Counted from the stretch's first letter, positions 46,049 through 55,214 are shown. The stretch: 64,000 nt of DNA from Aldehydirespirator sp965221605 (GCA_965221605.1 CBDCSK010000009.1:124001-188000); one strand, 5' to 3'. The notes: a model not told the origin generated them from the sequence alone. A program made the numbers and translations.

Positions 46049-46879
46049 TCAGCCCGAGATCCGGGCCTGGCGGTCGAGCCAGCCCAACGTGAAGGCGTTC
46101 CACTCGTCGGCCATCTCATGGAAGGCGATGTGGCTGGAGTGGGGACCGCGGAAGACGTGCATTGTGGAGCCTTCGATGGCCCGCTGCACGTCCAACCCGT
46201 AGCGGGTCGGCACCTGCCAGTCCACCTCGCCGGAGGTGATCAGCGTGGGCACCTCGATGGAGCCGAGGCGGTCGAGCGCGTCGTGGGTCTTGTCGGCGTG
46301 GAAGTGGCCCAGCATCCCGGCCCTCGACGGGGGATGCGGGTTCTCGAGAATGAAGCCCCGCTCGAAGGCCTCCACGTCGGCGGGCTGATCGTTGATGAAC
46401 GTCGGGCTGGCCACCCAGAGCAGGGCGGTGCGGATGTAGCCGGCCGGGTCGTCGTGGAGGATGTAGGTCTCGTTGGTGTCGATCATGCGGATGAACCACT
46501 CGTCGGAGCGGCCCCAGGTGCAGTGCAGCTGCAGCGTCGCCACCATCTCGGGGTGGTTCACGGCGAGTTCCTGGGCGGTGGCCGAGCCGAGGGACAGGCC
46601 CGACACGTGGGCCCGCTCCACGCCGAGGACCTCGAGCAGTGCGGCGGCGTCATCGCCGAGGATTCGCATCGAGTAGTCGCTCGCCTCGGCCGGCTGGGTG
46701 GACTGGCCCGTGCCCCGGGCGTCGTAGGTGATGACGGTGTAGTTGTGCCGGTAGGCGGCCACCTGCGACGCCCACGTCGAGTGATCGGCCGCGGTGCCCA
46801 TGATGAGCAGCAGGGGGTCGCCGGTCCCCTCCACCTCGTAGTACACCTCGATCCCGGTGGACAGGTCGGTGAAGGGCAT
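46049..46879 (-). CDS. Alpha/beta hydrolase
   Basis: A 276-residue alpha/beta-hydrolase-fold enzyme similar to enol-lactonases and esterases. The oxyanion region is LLLIMGTAADHSTW and the nucleophile elbow is GLSLGS (Ser near residue 97). The acidic residue is probably in TSGEVDW and the histidine in GPHSSHIAFH. The substrate cannot be named. It follows the amidase gene by 24 bases, so it may be part of the same catabolic operon. Confidence 0.85.
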   Translation of the reverse strand: MPFTDLSTGIEVYYEVEGTGDPLLLIMGTAADHSTWASQVAAYRHNYTVITYDARGTGQSTQPAEASDYSMRILGDDAAALLEVLGVERAHVSGLSLGSATAQELAVNHPEMVATLQLHCTWGRSDEWFIRMIDTNETYILHDDPAGYIRTALLWVASPTFINDQPADVEAFERGFILENPHPPSRAGMLGHFHADKTHDALDRLGSIEVPTLITSGEVDWQVPTRYGLDVQRAIEGSTMHVFRGPHSSHIAFHEMADEWNAFTLGWLDRQARISG

Positions 46880-46902
46880 GGCCGCGGTCCTTCCGGTCTG
46901 GG

Positions 46903-48306
46903 CTAGCCGGCTGCGCCGGGGGCGCTCACGGGCGGCCGCCGGCCCGACACGCCCGCCACCGACTCGAAGCAGGCTCCGACCTGCAGTGCGGTCTCCTCGT
47001 CGAACGGCGCCGCCGCGATCTGGAGGCCGATGGGCAGCCCGTCGCGGTCGAAGCCGGCCGGCACCGACAGGGCGGGCAGGCCCGAGAGGTTGAACGGGGC
47101 GGTGGTGCGCACGTAGGCCGCCCCGGCCGGCTCGGTCGAGGTGCCGTAGTCCAGGTCGGCGGCGTCCTTGGGCACCGCGGTGCCGGGCAGGGTCGGGGTC
47201 AGCAGCGCGTCGAGCCGGTTGTCCGCGAAGGCCCGCCGCAAAGCGCCGGCGATGGCCCGCCGAGCCTGGAGCGCCTTGAAGTAGTGCTCGGGCTCCATCA
47301 CCAGCCCGGCCACCAGCAGGGCGCGGATGAAGGGGACGATCCGGTCGGGGCGGCTGCGCACCAGCTCGCGATGGTAGGCGGCCGCCTCGGGGCAGACGAT
47401 CCCGAACTCGGCGGCCAGGACGTGCTCCAGTTCAGGCACCTCGACGCCGACCATGGCCGCCCCCTGGCGGCCGAGCAGGTCGGCGGAGGCGGCGAACGTC
47501 TCGGCGACGCCGCTCTGCATGGGCTCGACCGGCGGGCCGTGCAGCACCCCGATCCTGAGCCCGTCCACGCCCCGGTCCAGTCCCCGGGTGTACTGGGGCA
47601 CCGGCCGCGACGACGCCGACGGGTCCAGCGGGTCGGGCCCGGCGAGGACCTCGAGGGTCGCGGCGCTGCCCGCCACGGTGGCGGTCAACGGACCCAGATG
47701 GTCGAGCGACCACGACAGCGCGGCCACCCCGGACCTCGACACTCGCCCGTAGGTGGCCTTGAGCCCGACCGTGCCGCACAGCGACGCCGGAATGCGGATG
47801 GAGCCGCCGGTGTCGCTGCCGATGCCCATGGGCACGATCCCGGCCGCCACCGCCGCCCCCGAGCCGCCGCTGGACCCGCCGGGGATCCGGCTGAGCTCCC
47901 ACGGGTTGGATACCGGCGGGGTGTAGACCCCGCAGGCCAGCTCGTGGGTGGTGGTCTTGCCCACGATGACCGCGCCGCCCCGGCGCAGCCGCCGCACCAG
48001 CGTGGCGTCGGCGGCGACCGGGGTGCCGTCGTACGCGGGCGAGCCGCACCGGGTGGGCAGCCCGGCCATGTCGACGATGTCCTTGACCCCCACCGGCACG
48101 CCCATGAGGGGACCGAGGTCCCGTCCAGCGGCGATGGCCTGGTCGGCGGCGTCGGCCGCTGCGAGGGCACCGTCGGCGTCGATGATCACGAAGGCCGACA
48201 GGTCGGGATTCAGCGCGCCGGCGGCGGCCAGGCTGGCCTCGGTGAGCGCCCGGCTGGTGGTACGGCCCGAGCGCAGCGCCCTCGCAGCCTCCGGGATCGT
48301 GGTCAT
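46903..48306 (-). CDS. Amidase (amidase signature family)
   Basis: A 467-residue amidase with the Ser-cisSer-Lys triad placeable at Lys75 (GVKDIVD), Ser145 (GGSSGGS) and Ser169 (SDTGGSIR). The enzyme would hydrolyse a carboxamide. The gene directly upstream encodes a small GatC/AtzG-like protein. Together with the RidA-like gene and the plus-strand carbamoylase-like and amt genes, this suggests breakdown of a nitrogenous compound. It is not gatA, since no gatB is near. Confidence 0.9.
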   Translation of the reverse strand: MTTIPEAARALRSGRTTSRALTEASLAAAGALNPDLSAFVIIDADGALAAADAADQAIAAGRDLGPLMGVPVGVKDIVDMAGLPTRCGSPAYDGTPVAADATLVRRLRRGGAVIVGKTTTHELACGVYTPPVSNPWELSRIPGGSSGGSGAAVAAGIVPMGIGSDTGGSIRIPASLCGTVGLKATYGRVSRSGVAALSWSLDHLGPLTATVAGSAATLEVLAGPDPLDPSASSRPVPQYTRGLDRGVDGLRIGVLHGPPVEPMQSGVAETFAASADLLGRQGAAMVGVEVPELEHVLAAEFGIVCPEAAAYHRELVRSRPDRIVPFIRALLVAGLVMEPEHYFKALQARRAIAGALRRAFADNRLDALLTPTLPGTAVPKDAADLDYGTSTEPAGAAYVRTTAPFNLSGLPALSVPAGFDRDGLPIGLQIAAAPFDEETALQVGACFESVAGVSGRRPPVSAPGAAG

Positions 48307-48308
48307 GC

Positions 48309-48524
48309 CTACGCCTGGGACTCGTCCGGCCAGCTCGGATCGAAGGCGGTGGGGTCCGGCCCGCCGCTGCCCGGCACCAGCGCGTCGAGGCTGGCGCTCG
48401 CCGCGATCCGGTCGGCCAGGTCGGCCGCGGTCTCGGCCGGGTCTATGGCCGGGTGGTCGAGCCCGAGTTGCCGCAGGCGGGCGGCCACCAGCGCGACCGG
48501 ATCGCCTGCGCCGGCGTCACTCAC
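48309..48524 (-). CDS. Small GatC/AtzG-like protein
   Basis: A 71-residue acidic, helical protein with a proline- and acid-rich C-terminus (F-D-P-S-W-P-D-E-S-Q-A). Its size, composition and position directly before the amidase resemble the small AtzG/GatC-like partner of AtzE-type amidases (inference; sequence similarity is weak). The GTG start overlaps the RidA stop region by 8 bases, and the stop is 2 bases before the amidase start. Confidence 0.6.
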   Translation of the reverse strand: MSDAGAGDPVALVAARLRQLGLDHPAIDPAETAADLADRIAASASLDALVPGSGGPDPTAFDPSWPDESQA

Positions 48525-48918
48525 GCCCGGCGCCGATCACCGCGACCACGTCCACCTCCATCTTGAGGCCGGGCAGGCCCAGGGCCGCGGCCTGGCAGGC
48601 GGTCACCGCGGGGAAGGGCCGCCCCGAGAACACCTCGCGCCGCACCTCGATCTCCTCTGCGATCTCGCGCACGTCCTGCATGAAGTAGGTGATCTTCACC
48701 ACATCCGCGATGGAGCTGCCCGACGCGGCCAGCACGCTGGCGATGTTGTCCCACACCTGCCGGGCCTGCTCGGTCACCGTGGTCCCGACCACCTCTCCGG
48801 CCTCGTCGAGGGCCACCTGACCGGCGAGATAGAGGGTGTCGCCGGCCCGCACCGCGTAGGAGTACGGCTCGGGCGGCGGGCACAGCCCGGGCACGTCCAC
48901 TACGGATTCGAGCGGCAT
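48517..48918 (-). CDS. RidA/YjgF/RutC family protein lacking the usual catalytic Arg
   Basis: A 133-residue RidA-fold protein with YLAGQVALDEAGEV, QVWDNIASVLAASGSS and the C-terminal VDVVAVIG strand. The position equivalent to the PAR arginine that activates imine substrates in RidA reads F-P-A-V-T, so deaminase activity is doubtful and it may belong to one of the Rid4-7 groups. It heads a minus-strand operon with the GatC-like and amidase genes. Confidence 0.88.
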   Translation of the reverse strand: MPLESVVDVPGLCPPPEPYSYAVRAGDTLYLAGQVALDEAGEVVGTTVTEQARQVWDNIASVLAASGSSIADVVKITYFMQDVREIAEEIEVRREVFSGRPFPAVTACQAAALGLPGLKMEVDVVAVIGAGRE

Positions 48919-49003
48919 CGGCGGCCAATATAGGCTTCCGCCCAGCCGGCATCCGCACCCGGCCGGACGCCGCCAATATCCCCCGGAGAGTGAGGGTGAG
49001 CCG

Positions 49004-49825
49004 ATGCCGAAGGTAAGCGTCAACGGAGTCGACCTGTGGTACCAGTTCACCGGCGAGGGTCCCACCATCGTCCAGATCGGCGGCGCGGTCAGCGCCCACG
49101 AGGGGTACGCCACCATCACGCCGGGCCTGTCGCAGCACTACCGGGTGCTCGACTACGACCACCGGGGCTACGGCAGCAGCGACCGTCCGGCCCAGCGCTA
49201 CACCCTCGACACGTGGAGCGACGACCTCGACGGGCTGATGGACGCGCTGGGGCTGGAGCGGGCCCACATCCACGGCGGCTCGATGGGCAGCTTCATCGCG
49301 GTCAACTTCGCGGCCCGCTACCCCGAGCGGGTCGACAAGCTGCTGCTTGGGGCGGGCGCGGTGGGCCGCTGCGACCGCATGGGCGTGCTCCAGTTCCGGG
49401 TGTGGCAGAGCCTGGCTCGGGCCTACGGCGTGGCCTCGATCGAGGTGGCCGAGAAGCTGCTCACCCACGCGTTCTCCCGGACCTACCTGGACGGGCCGAA
49501 CGGGGGCGACGAGGCGCTCGCCGCGATGCAGGAGGTGACCGCCCGCAACGTCGGCACCGACGTGTTCGTCGACGCCTGCCAGGCCATGATCGACACCGAT
49601 GTCACCGGCGCGCTCCACCGGGTGACCGCACCGACGCTGGTGATGGTCGGATCCGAGGACGTGCTCACGCCGCTCGACGCCGGGCCGGGCGGGGCCGGCG
49701 CCCGCTACGTGGCCGAGAACCTGCCCAACGCCCGGCTGGTCGTCTTCGAGGGAAGCGGGCACGGCCACTACATCGAGCAGGAGGAGGAGTCGGTGGCCGC
49801 GATCCTGGACTTCCTGGCGGAGTAG
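49004..49825 (+). CDS. Alpha/beta hydrolase (second copy)
   Basis: A 273-residue alpha/beta hydrolase. It has DYDHRGYGSSDRP, the nucleophile elbow GGSMGS (Ser near residue 94) and a C-terminal GSGHGHYIE that carries the catalytic histidine. A purine-rich ribosome site (GGAGAGTGAGG) precedes the ATG. It is divergent from the RidA gene. The substrate is unknown; RutD-like or enol-lactonase-like roles are possible. Confidence 0.85.
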   Translation: MPKVSVNGVDLWYQFTGEGPTIVQIGGAVSAHEGYATITPGLSQHYRVLDYDHRGYGSSDRPAQRYTLDTWSDDLDGLMDALGLERAHIHGGSMGSFIAVNFAARYPERVDKLLLGAGAVGRCDRMGVLQFRVWQSLARAYGVASIEVAEKLLTHAFSRTYLDGPNGGDEALAAMQEVTARNVGTDVFVDACQAMIDTDVTGALHRVTAPTLVMVGSEDVLTPLDAGPGGAGARYVAENLPNARLVVFEGSGHGHYIEQEEESVAAILDFLAE

Positions 49826-49870
49826 CGCCAACGGTACTCATCCGGTGACCCGCGGCTAGCCTCGCCGCCC

Positions 49871-51127
49871 ATGGTCGGGTTCGACGGAGACCGACGGCTC
49901 CTGGAGATCAACGGCGAGCGCCTGCTGCGGAGGCTGTGGGACCTGGCCGAGATCGGCCCCATACCGGGAGGGGGCAACAACCGCCTGGCCCTCACCGACG
50001 CCGACAAGGAGGGCCGCGACCTGGTGGTCACCTGGATGCGCGACCTCGGCCTCGATGTGAGCATCGACACGATCGGCAACGTCGTGGCGGCCCAGACCGA
50101 CGTGGGCTCCGGTCCGCCGGTGATGATGGGCTCGCACATCGACACGGTGGCGACCGGCGGCAAGTACGACGGCAATCTGGGCGTGTTGGCCGCTCTGGAG
50201 GTGATCGAGACCGCCATCGAGAGCGGCGTCGAGCTGGAGCGCCCCCTGGCCGCTGCCTTCTTCACCAACGAGGAGGGCTCCCGCTTCCCGCCCGACATGA
50301 TGGGCAGCCTCTGCTACACCGGCGGCCTGACCGTCGAGGAGGCCATGTCCACCACCGACGCCGACGGCAAGTCGGTCGGCGACGAGTTGGACCGCATCGG
50401 CTACCGCGGCCCGACGCCGTGCCCGGCTCCGCCCCCGTATGCGTTCGTGGAACTGCACATCGAGCAGGGGCCGGTGCTGGAGCGCGACGGCATGCGCATC
50501 GGCGCGGTCACCGGCGTCCAAGGCATCTCCTGGACCGAGATCAACATCACCGGCCAGTCCAACCACGCCGGAACCACCCCGATGAGCATGCGCCGCGACG
50601 CCGGCCTGGCCGCAGGCGAGCTGGTCGTGGCGGTGCGCCGCATCGCGTCGGAGATGGGCGGCACCCAGGTGGGGACGGTGGGAGCCCTGCGGCTTCACCC
50701 CGACCTGGTGAATGTGGTGGCGGCCCGGGCCAAGCTCATCGTCGACCTGCGCAACACCGACGACGACGACCTCCAGTCGGCTGAGCGGCGCCTGCTCGCG
50801 GAGACCAAGCGGATAGCCGAGTCGGAGGAGGTCGAGATCGACACCAAGTGGGTCGCTCGCTTCGAGCCGGTCGTCTTCGACCCCCGGGTGGTGGAGCTGG
50901 TCGAGTCCACCGCGTCGGCGCTGGGGCTGTCGGTGCGCCGGATGCCCTCGGGGGCGGGCCACGACGCCCAGATCCTGGCCGACGTGTGCCCGGCCGGCAT
51001 GGTGTTCGTGCCCAGCGTGAAGGGCATCAGCCACAACCCGGCCGAGTTCACCGAGCCCGACGACCTCGTGGCCGGGGCCAACGTCCTGCTCAACACCGTG
51101 GTCGCCCTGGCCGCAGACGGCGTGTAG
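49871..51127 (+). CDS. M20 family N-carbamoyl-amino-acid/ureide hydrolase
   Basis: A 418-residue Zn-dependent hydrolase of the hydantoinase/carbamylase subgroup of M20. Metal ligands are visible as MGSHIDTV (His89), KYDGNLGV (Asp100) and FFTNEEGSRF (Glu134-Glu135), with LHIEQGPVLE and SNHAGTTPM in the dimerisation part. Likely substrates are N-carbamoyl amino acids or ureido compounds. It lies 45 bases after the alpha/beta hydrolase and 72 bases before amt, consistent with ammonia release and uptake. Confidence 0.9.
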   Translation: MVGFDGDRRLLEINGERLLRRLWDLAEIGPIPGGGNNRLALTDADKEGRDLVVTWMRDLGLDVSIDTIGNVVAAQTDVGSGPPVMMGSHIDTVATGGKYDGNLGVLAALEVIETAIESGVELERPLAAAFFTNEEGSRFPPDMMGSLCYTGGLTVEEAMSTTDADGKSVGDELDRIGYRGPTPCPAPPPYAFVELHIEQGPVLERDGMRIGAVTGVQGISWTEINITGQSNHAGTTPMSMRRDAGLAAGELVVAVRRIASEMGGTQVGTVGALRLHPDLVNVVAARAKLIVDLRNTDDDDLQSAERRLLAETKRIAESEEVEIDTKWVARFEPVVFDPRVVELVESTASALGLSVRRMPSGAGHDAQILADVCPAGMVFVPSVKGISHNPAEFTEPDDLVAGANVLLNTVVALAADGV

Positions 51128-51199
51128 GCGGCTGAGACTCCTTCTTGCTGCTATTGTCGCGGACGGTTTGCCCGTGCCTCGAGACAAGGAGAACCGCGC

Positions 51200-52594
51200 A
51201 TGGCTTCGATCCGAAAGCGTGGTCTGAAGGCCGCCGGAATCACGCTGCTTGCAGCCGCGTTGCTGATCGCTCTGCCGGCGGTCGCTCTGGCAGAAGAGGG
51301 ACACGGCGGGTCGGCGGGCCTGCCGCGCGAGGAATTGCAGTTCATCCTCAACACCTTCGCGTTCCTGATCTGGGGCGCGCTGGTCATGTGGATGTGCGCC
51401 GGCTTCACCATGCTGGAATCGGGCGCGGTCCGCACCAAGAACGCCTCGATGATCTGCCTCAAGAACATCGGCATCTACTCGATCGCCGGCCTGGCCTACT
51501 ACTTCATCGGCTACAACCTGATGTATGTCGACGTGGGCAGCGTCATCGGCTCGTTCCAGTTCCTGTACGGCCCCTCCGACGCCGAGATCGGCCTGCTCGA
51601 CGGCGTTGCCGACAACCTCGCCGAGGTCGTCGGCAACGGCTACTCGGTCATGTCGGACTGGTTCTTCCAGATGGTGTTCGTCGCCACCGCCGCGTCGATC
51701 GTCTCCGGCGCCATCGCCGAGCGGATCAAGATGTGGGCCTTCTTCGCGTTCACGCTGATCCTGACCGCCTTCATCTACCCGATCGTGGGCTCCTGGTTCT
51801 GGGGCGGCGGCTGGCTGGCCGAGGAGGGCTTCGTCGACTTCGCCGGATCGACCATCGTTCACAGCACCGGCGGCTGGGCCGCACTGGCCGGCCTGATCAT
51901 CATCGGGCCCCGGCTCGGCAAGTACCGCAAGGACGGGACGGTGAAGGCCACGCCCCCGTCCAACGTGCTGCTGGTGACGCTGGGCGTGCTCATCCTGTGG
52001 CTCGGTTGGTTCGGGTTCAACGGCGGCTCGCAGCTGGCTCTTGGTAGCGCCGCCGACGCGGTGGCCATGAGCAACGTACTGGTCAACACCAACCTGGCCG
52101 CGGCGGCCGGGGTGGTGGCCGCGCTGGCCGTGTCCCGTCCCATCTTCGGGCGGATGGACCTGTTCGCGGGCCTCAACGGGGCCCTCGCCGGGCTGGTCTC
52201 CATAACCGCCGCTCCCGACCTCACCGATCACTGGTGGTCGGTCATCATCGGAGCCATGGGCGGCGTCATCTGCACCCTGGCCATCAGGGGCTTGGAGAAG
52301 ATCAAGATCGACGACGTGGTCGGCGCCATCCCCGCCCACCTCGTGTGCGGCATCTGGGGCACCCTGGCAGCCTGCATCGCCGGCGGCGCCAAGTTCCACG
52401 TCCAGCTCATCGGGATCCTGGCCATCGGCGCGTTCGTGTTCGTCGCGTCGCTGATCGTGTGGAAGCTCCTCGACCTGGTCCTGGGCGGCTTGCGGGTGTC
52501 CACCGAGGCCGAGCGGCTAGGCCAGGACACTGCGGAGCTGGGCATCGAGACCTATCCCGAGTTCGTCCTCATGCCCGAGGAGTTCGACGACTGA
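51200..52594 (+). CDS. amt: Ammonium transporter
   Basis: A 464-residue Amt-family channel. An N-terminal hydrophobic leader that looks like a signal peptide (about 8-31, ALA then EEGHGG) is followed by eleven expected membrane helices. Conserved Amt motifs include FTMLESGAVRTKNA near residue 75 and the twin-histidine region IVHSTGGWAALAG. A GAGAAC purine site precedes the ATG. No glnK follows, so regulation by PII may come from elsewhere. Confidence 0.93.
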   Translation: MASIRKRGLKAAGITLLAAALLIALPAVALAEEGHGGSAGLPREELQFILNTFAFLIWGALVMWMCAGFTMLESGAVRTKNASMICLKNIGIYSIAGLAYYFIGYNLMYVDVGSVIGSFQFLYGPSDAEIGLLDGVADNLAEVVGNGYSVMSDWFFQMVFVATAASIVSGAIAERIKMWAFFAFTLILTAFIYPIVGSWFWGGGWLAEEGFVDFAGSTIVHSTGGWAALAGLIIIGPRLGKYRKDGTVKATPPSNVLLVTLGVLILWLGWFGFNGGSQLALGSAADAVAMSNVLVNTNLAAAAGVVAALAVSRPIFGRMDLFAGLNGALAGLVSITAAPDLTDHWWSVIIGAMGGVICTLAIRGLEKIKIDDVVGAIPAHLVCGIWGTLAACIAGGAKFHVQLIGILAIGAFVFVASLIVWKLLDLVLGGLRVSTEAERLGQDTAELGIETYPEFVLMPEEFDD

Positions 52595-52657
52595 CCCCCC
52601 TCCCGGGGAGCAGACCCCAGTAGACCACCACCGAACTAGAGGAAGGGACGTTCTGCT

Positions 52658-53791
52658 GTGGCTGACGCGCTAGGCATCGAACACCTCGCCGACCTGACCA
52701 CCGGCGAGGCGGTGGCGGCGTTCTTCACGCCGCTGATCATCTTCGCGGTGTTCTTCGTGCTCCAGGTCATCCTGCCGGCGAGGCGGGTCACCGGCTATGT
52801 GAAGGACCGCGACACCGGCGAGCCCCGCAACTACCGGCTCAACGGCCTGCTGGTGTTCGTGGTCGTGGAGCTGGCGTGGGCGTTCGAGATCTTCGGCCTG
52901 CCCCGGGACTGGTTCTACCGGTCGTCGCTGTGGGCGGTTGTCGGGGGCACCGTGTTCTGCGCGATCTTCGCGGTCTGGTCGGTGTTCACCCAGCCCAAGG
53001 GCGAGATCGCCAACCCGTGGCTGGCGCTGTGGGAGGGCCGGTCCCAGGAGCTCCAGCTGTTCGGCGGCCGCATCGACATCAAGATGTGGTGGTACGTGGT
53101 GGGCGGGACGATGCTGTCGCTCAACGCCCTGTCGGGGGCGGTGTGGCACCACAACAACGTCGACGACCCGAACCCCGGCGTCTACCTGTACGCCGCCTTC
53201 TGGACGTTCTACGTGTTCGACTACTTCATCTGGGAGCGGGTCCAGCTCTACACCTTCGACCTGATCCACGAGCACATCGGCTTCAAGCTGTGGTGGGGCG
53301 GCCTGGTGGCCTACGGATGGCTGTTCATCCTGCCGCTGTGGGGCATGGCCCCCCACTCGGACCCGGGGTACTCAACCGGACTCACCTACCTCTGGCTCAT
53401 CGGAGTGTGCGTGCTGTTCCTGGGCGGGTGGACCATCGGGAGGGGCGCCAACCTGCAGAAGTACACCTTCAAACGGTGGCCGGACCGCAAGTTCCTCTGG
53501 GTCGAGCCGGAGTACATCGAGGCCGGCGAGCGCAAGATCCTGTGCAGCGGGTGGTGGCGCCCCGCCCGCCACTTCAACTACCTGGGCGAAGGGATCCTGG
53601 CCATCTCGTTCGCCCTGGTGTTCGGCCACCCCGGCAATTTCTGGTCCTGGACCTACTCCATCTTCGTGGTGTCGTTCTTCACCGTCCGTCAGCGCTTCGA
53701 CGAGAGGGAGTGCGAGCAGAAGTACGGACCCGAGAAGTGGGCCGAGTACAAGGCCCGGGTGCCCTACCGGATCTTCCCCAAGATCTACTGA
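52658..53791 (+). CDS. ERG4/ERG24 sterol-reductase-like membrane protein
   Basis: A 377-residue polytopic membrane protein (about eight hydrophobic segments). The C-terminal third has the ERG4/ERG24 signature: CSGWWRPARHFNYLGE at 296-311 and RDERECEQKYG-like RFDERECEQKYG near 350, ending in V-P-Y-R-I-F-P-K-I-Y. In eukaryotes this family reduces sterol double bonds with NADPH. The bacterial substrate is unknown; a sterol, hopanoid or other isoprenoid are options. The start is GTG 52658 with GAGGAAGGGA upstream. It shares its strand with amt but no clear function. Confidence 0.85.
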   Translation: MADALGIEHLADLTTGEAVAAFFTPLIIFAVFFVLQVILPARRVTGYVKDRDTGEPRNYRLNGLLVFVVVELAWAFEIFGLPRDWFYRSSLWAVVGGTVFCAIFAVWSVFTQPKGEIANPWLALWEGRSQELQLFGGRIDIKMWWYVVGGTMLSLNALSGAVWHHNNVDDPNPGVYLYAAFWTFYVFDYFIWERVQLYTFDLIHEHIGFKLWWGGLVAYGWLFILPLWGMAPHSDPGYSTGLTYLWLIGVCVLFLGGWTIGRGANLQKYTFKRWPDRKFLWVEPEYIEAGERKILCSGWWRPARHFNYLGEGILAISFALVFGHPGNFWSWTYSIFVVSFFTVRQRFDERECEQKYGPEKWAEYKARVPYRIFPKIY

Positions 53792-53851
53792 GCGCCAGCG
53801 ATCCCCGCGGCTGAGGCGCCGTGGACCGCCCGGACACTGCGTGCTGCATGG

Positions 53852-55078
53852 TCAAGGGCGCGGAGCGGTTGCTGCGGCTTCCGCCAGCGGGCGGCGGGGG
53901 GTCGTGGTGTTGATCACGTCGACGGCGTCGATGATCTCGGGAGCGATCCACACCTTGGAGCGTCCGGCCTTGTAGGGGCTGGGCCGCAGGATCCCGGCGT
54001 CGGCCAGGCGGTGGAGGACCTGCCCTGCCCGGGCCGACGTCACGCCGAAACGATCCTCGATCGACAGCGCAGTGACCGCCGGATTGTCCAAGAGCATGTC
54101 GACGACGTGCGGCACGATCGACCCCTGCCGGGTGCGTACCCGGTCGTGGTAGTCGGCCCGCAGATCAGTCAGACGCCTCACCAGGCGAGACGCAACCTGC
54201 GCGGCAACAGTGATCGCGTCGGCGAACACGGCGATCCATGAGTCGAGGTCCCCCGACCGGTAGCTGGTCAGCCCGGTCACGTACCTCGCCGGATCCGACA
54301 GCAGGCCGTGAGCGACCGGCACCGGCGCCGGTCCGGCCGGCAGCAGCTTGTGAATCAGCAGCCTCGCGATGCGGCCGTTGCCGTCGACGTAGGGGTGGAT
54401 CGTCAGGAACTGGGCGTGCGCGATGGCCGCATGCAGCACCGGATGCACGTCGACCCGCCGGGCGAACCGGATCAGGTCGTCCATCAGTACCTCAACCTGC
54501 CCATGCGGTGGCCCCTCGAAATCCGCCACAGCCCGGTTGGGTCCGACCCACACCGCACAGTCACGCCATGCTCCGCGGTAGCGCGGCTCTATCTCCGGAT
54601 CGGCGGCGAGCAGCGCACGGTGCAAGCGATGGAACCAGTCCGCCGACACGGCGCCGCGGCTGCGGTGCGCCGACAGGGCGACCTCGACGTTCGCCGCCAC
54701 CAGCTCGGTGTCGGTTGGGTAAGCGCTGGCATCGTCGTCGCTGAGGTCGGCGAGCTTGACGGCAAGCTGTTCGGCCGAGGTCGTGATGTGCTCGATCTGC
54801 GATGAGGCCACCGCGTCGGCCCGGATCAGCACCGCGCTGAGGTGTCCGAGCACCCCCGGCACCTGACCGCTGGTGGCCTGGAACCGCGCCGTGGCCTCCA
54901 GCGCGGCCGCGATCGCATCCGCCGCCGCAGTATTGAGGGCCGGAACCGCGATGCCGGCGATGTCCGGCGGCACGGTCTGGGCGACATCGATGGTCGGCGT
55001 GGACTCCTCGTCCCAGTTCCGCCACAGTTCGTTGGGAACTGTCTCCAACGTCGTATGAGCAGCAGGCCAAGAACCCAT
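53852..55078 (-). CDS. Fic domain protein (class II-like)
   Basis: A 408-residue Fic-family protein, predicted AMPylator or related nucleotidyl transferase. The N-terminal region has a candidate inhibitory helix, SSQIEH at about 92-97, where the consensus (S/T)xxxE(G/N) ends in His. The Fic core is complete: HPYVDGNGRIAR at about 228-239. A C-terminal winged helix (SARAGQVLHRL) and the stretch SKVWIAPEI complete it. ATG 55078 is preferred to a TTG one codon earlier. It probably acts on an endogenous target as a toxin-like regulator. Confidence 0.9.
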   Translation of the reverse strand: MGSWPAAHTTLETVPNELWRNWDEESTPTIDVAQTVPPDIAGIAVPALNTAAADAIAAALEATARFQATSGQVPGVLGHLSAVLIRADAVASSQIEHITTSAEQLAVKLADLSDDDASAYPTDTELVAANVEVALSAHRSRGAVSADWFHRLHRALLAADPEIEPRYRGAWRDCAVWVGPNRAVADFEGPPHGQVEVLMDDLIRFARRVDVHPVLHAAIAHAQFLTIHPYVDGNGRIARLLIHKLLPAGPAPVPVAHGLLSDPARYVTGLTSYRSGDLDSWIAVFADAITVAAQVASRLVRRLTDLRADYHDRVRTRQGSIVPHVVDMLLDNPAVTALSIEDRFGVTSARAGQVLHRLADAGILRPSPYKAGRSKVWIAPEIIDAVDVINTTTPRRPLAEAAATAPRP

Positions 55079-55123
55079 CAAGCCCTCCCCAGATCCTTGC
55101 CGTCTGGTACTATAGATAAAGTT

Positions 55124-55139
55124 AAGTCGAGATAGACTT
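55124..55139. promoter_or_regulatory. Palindrome upstream of the Fic gene
   Basis: AAGTC, 6 bases, GACTT in a strongly AT-rich stretch 46 bases before the Fic start. A TATAGT box (minus strand, 55109-55114) lies between. This may be an operator used by the winged-helix domain of the Fic protein; that is inference. Confidence 0.3.
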
Positions 55140-55214
55140 GATTTTCAACAGGCCAATCAACACTATCTCTATTAGACTTGCAGCCATAGCGAAGCGGCGT
55201 GTGGCCGCAAAGAA

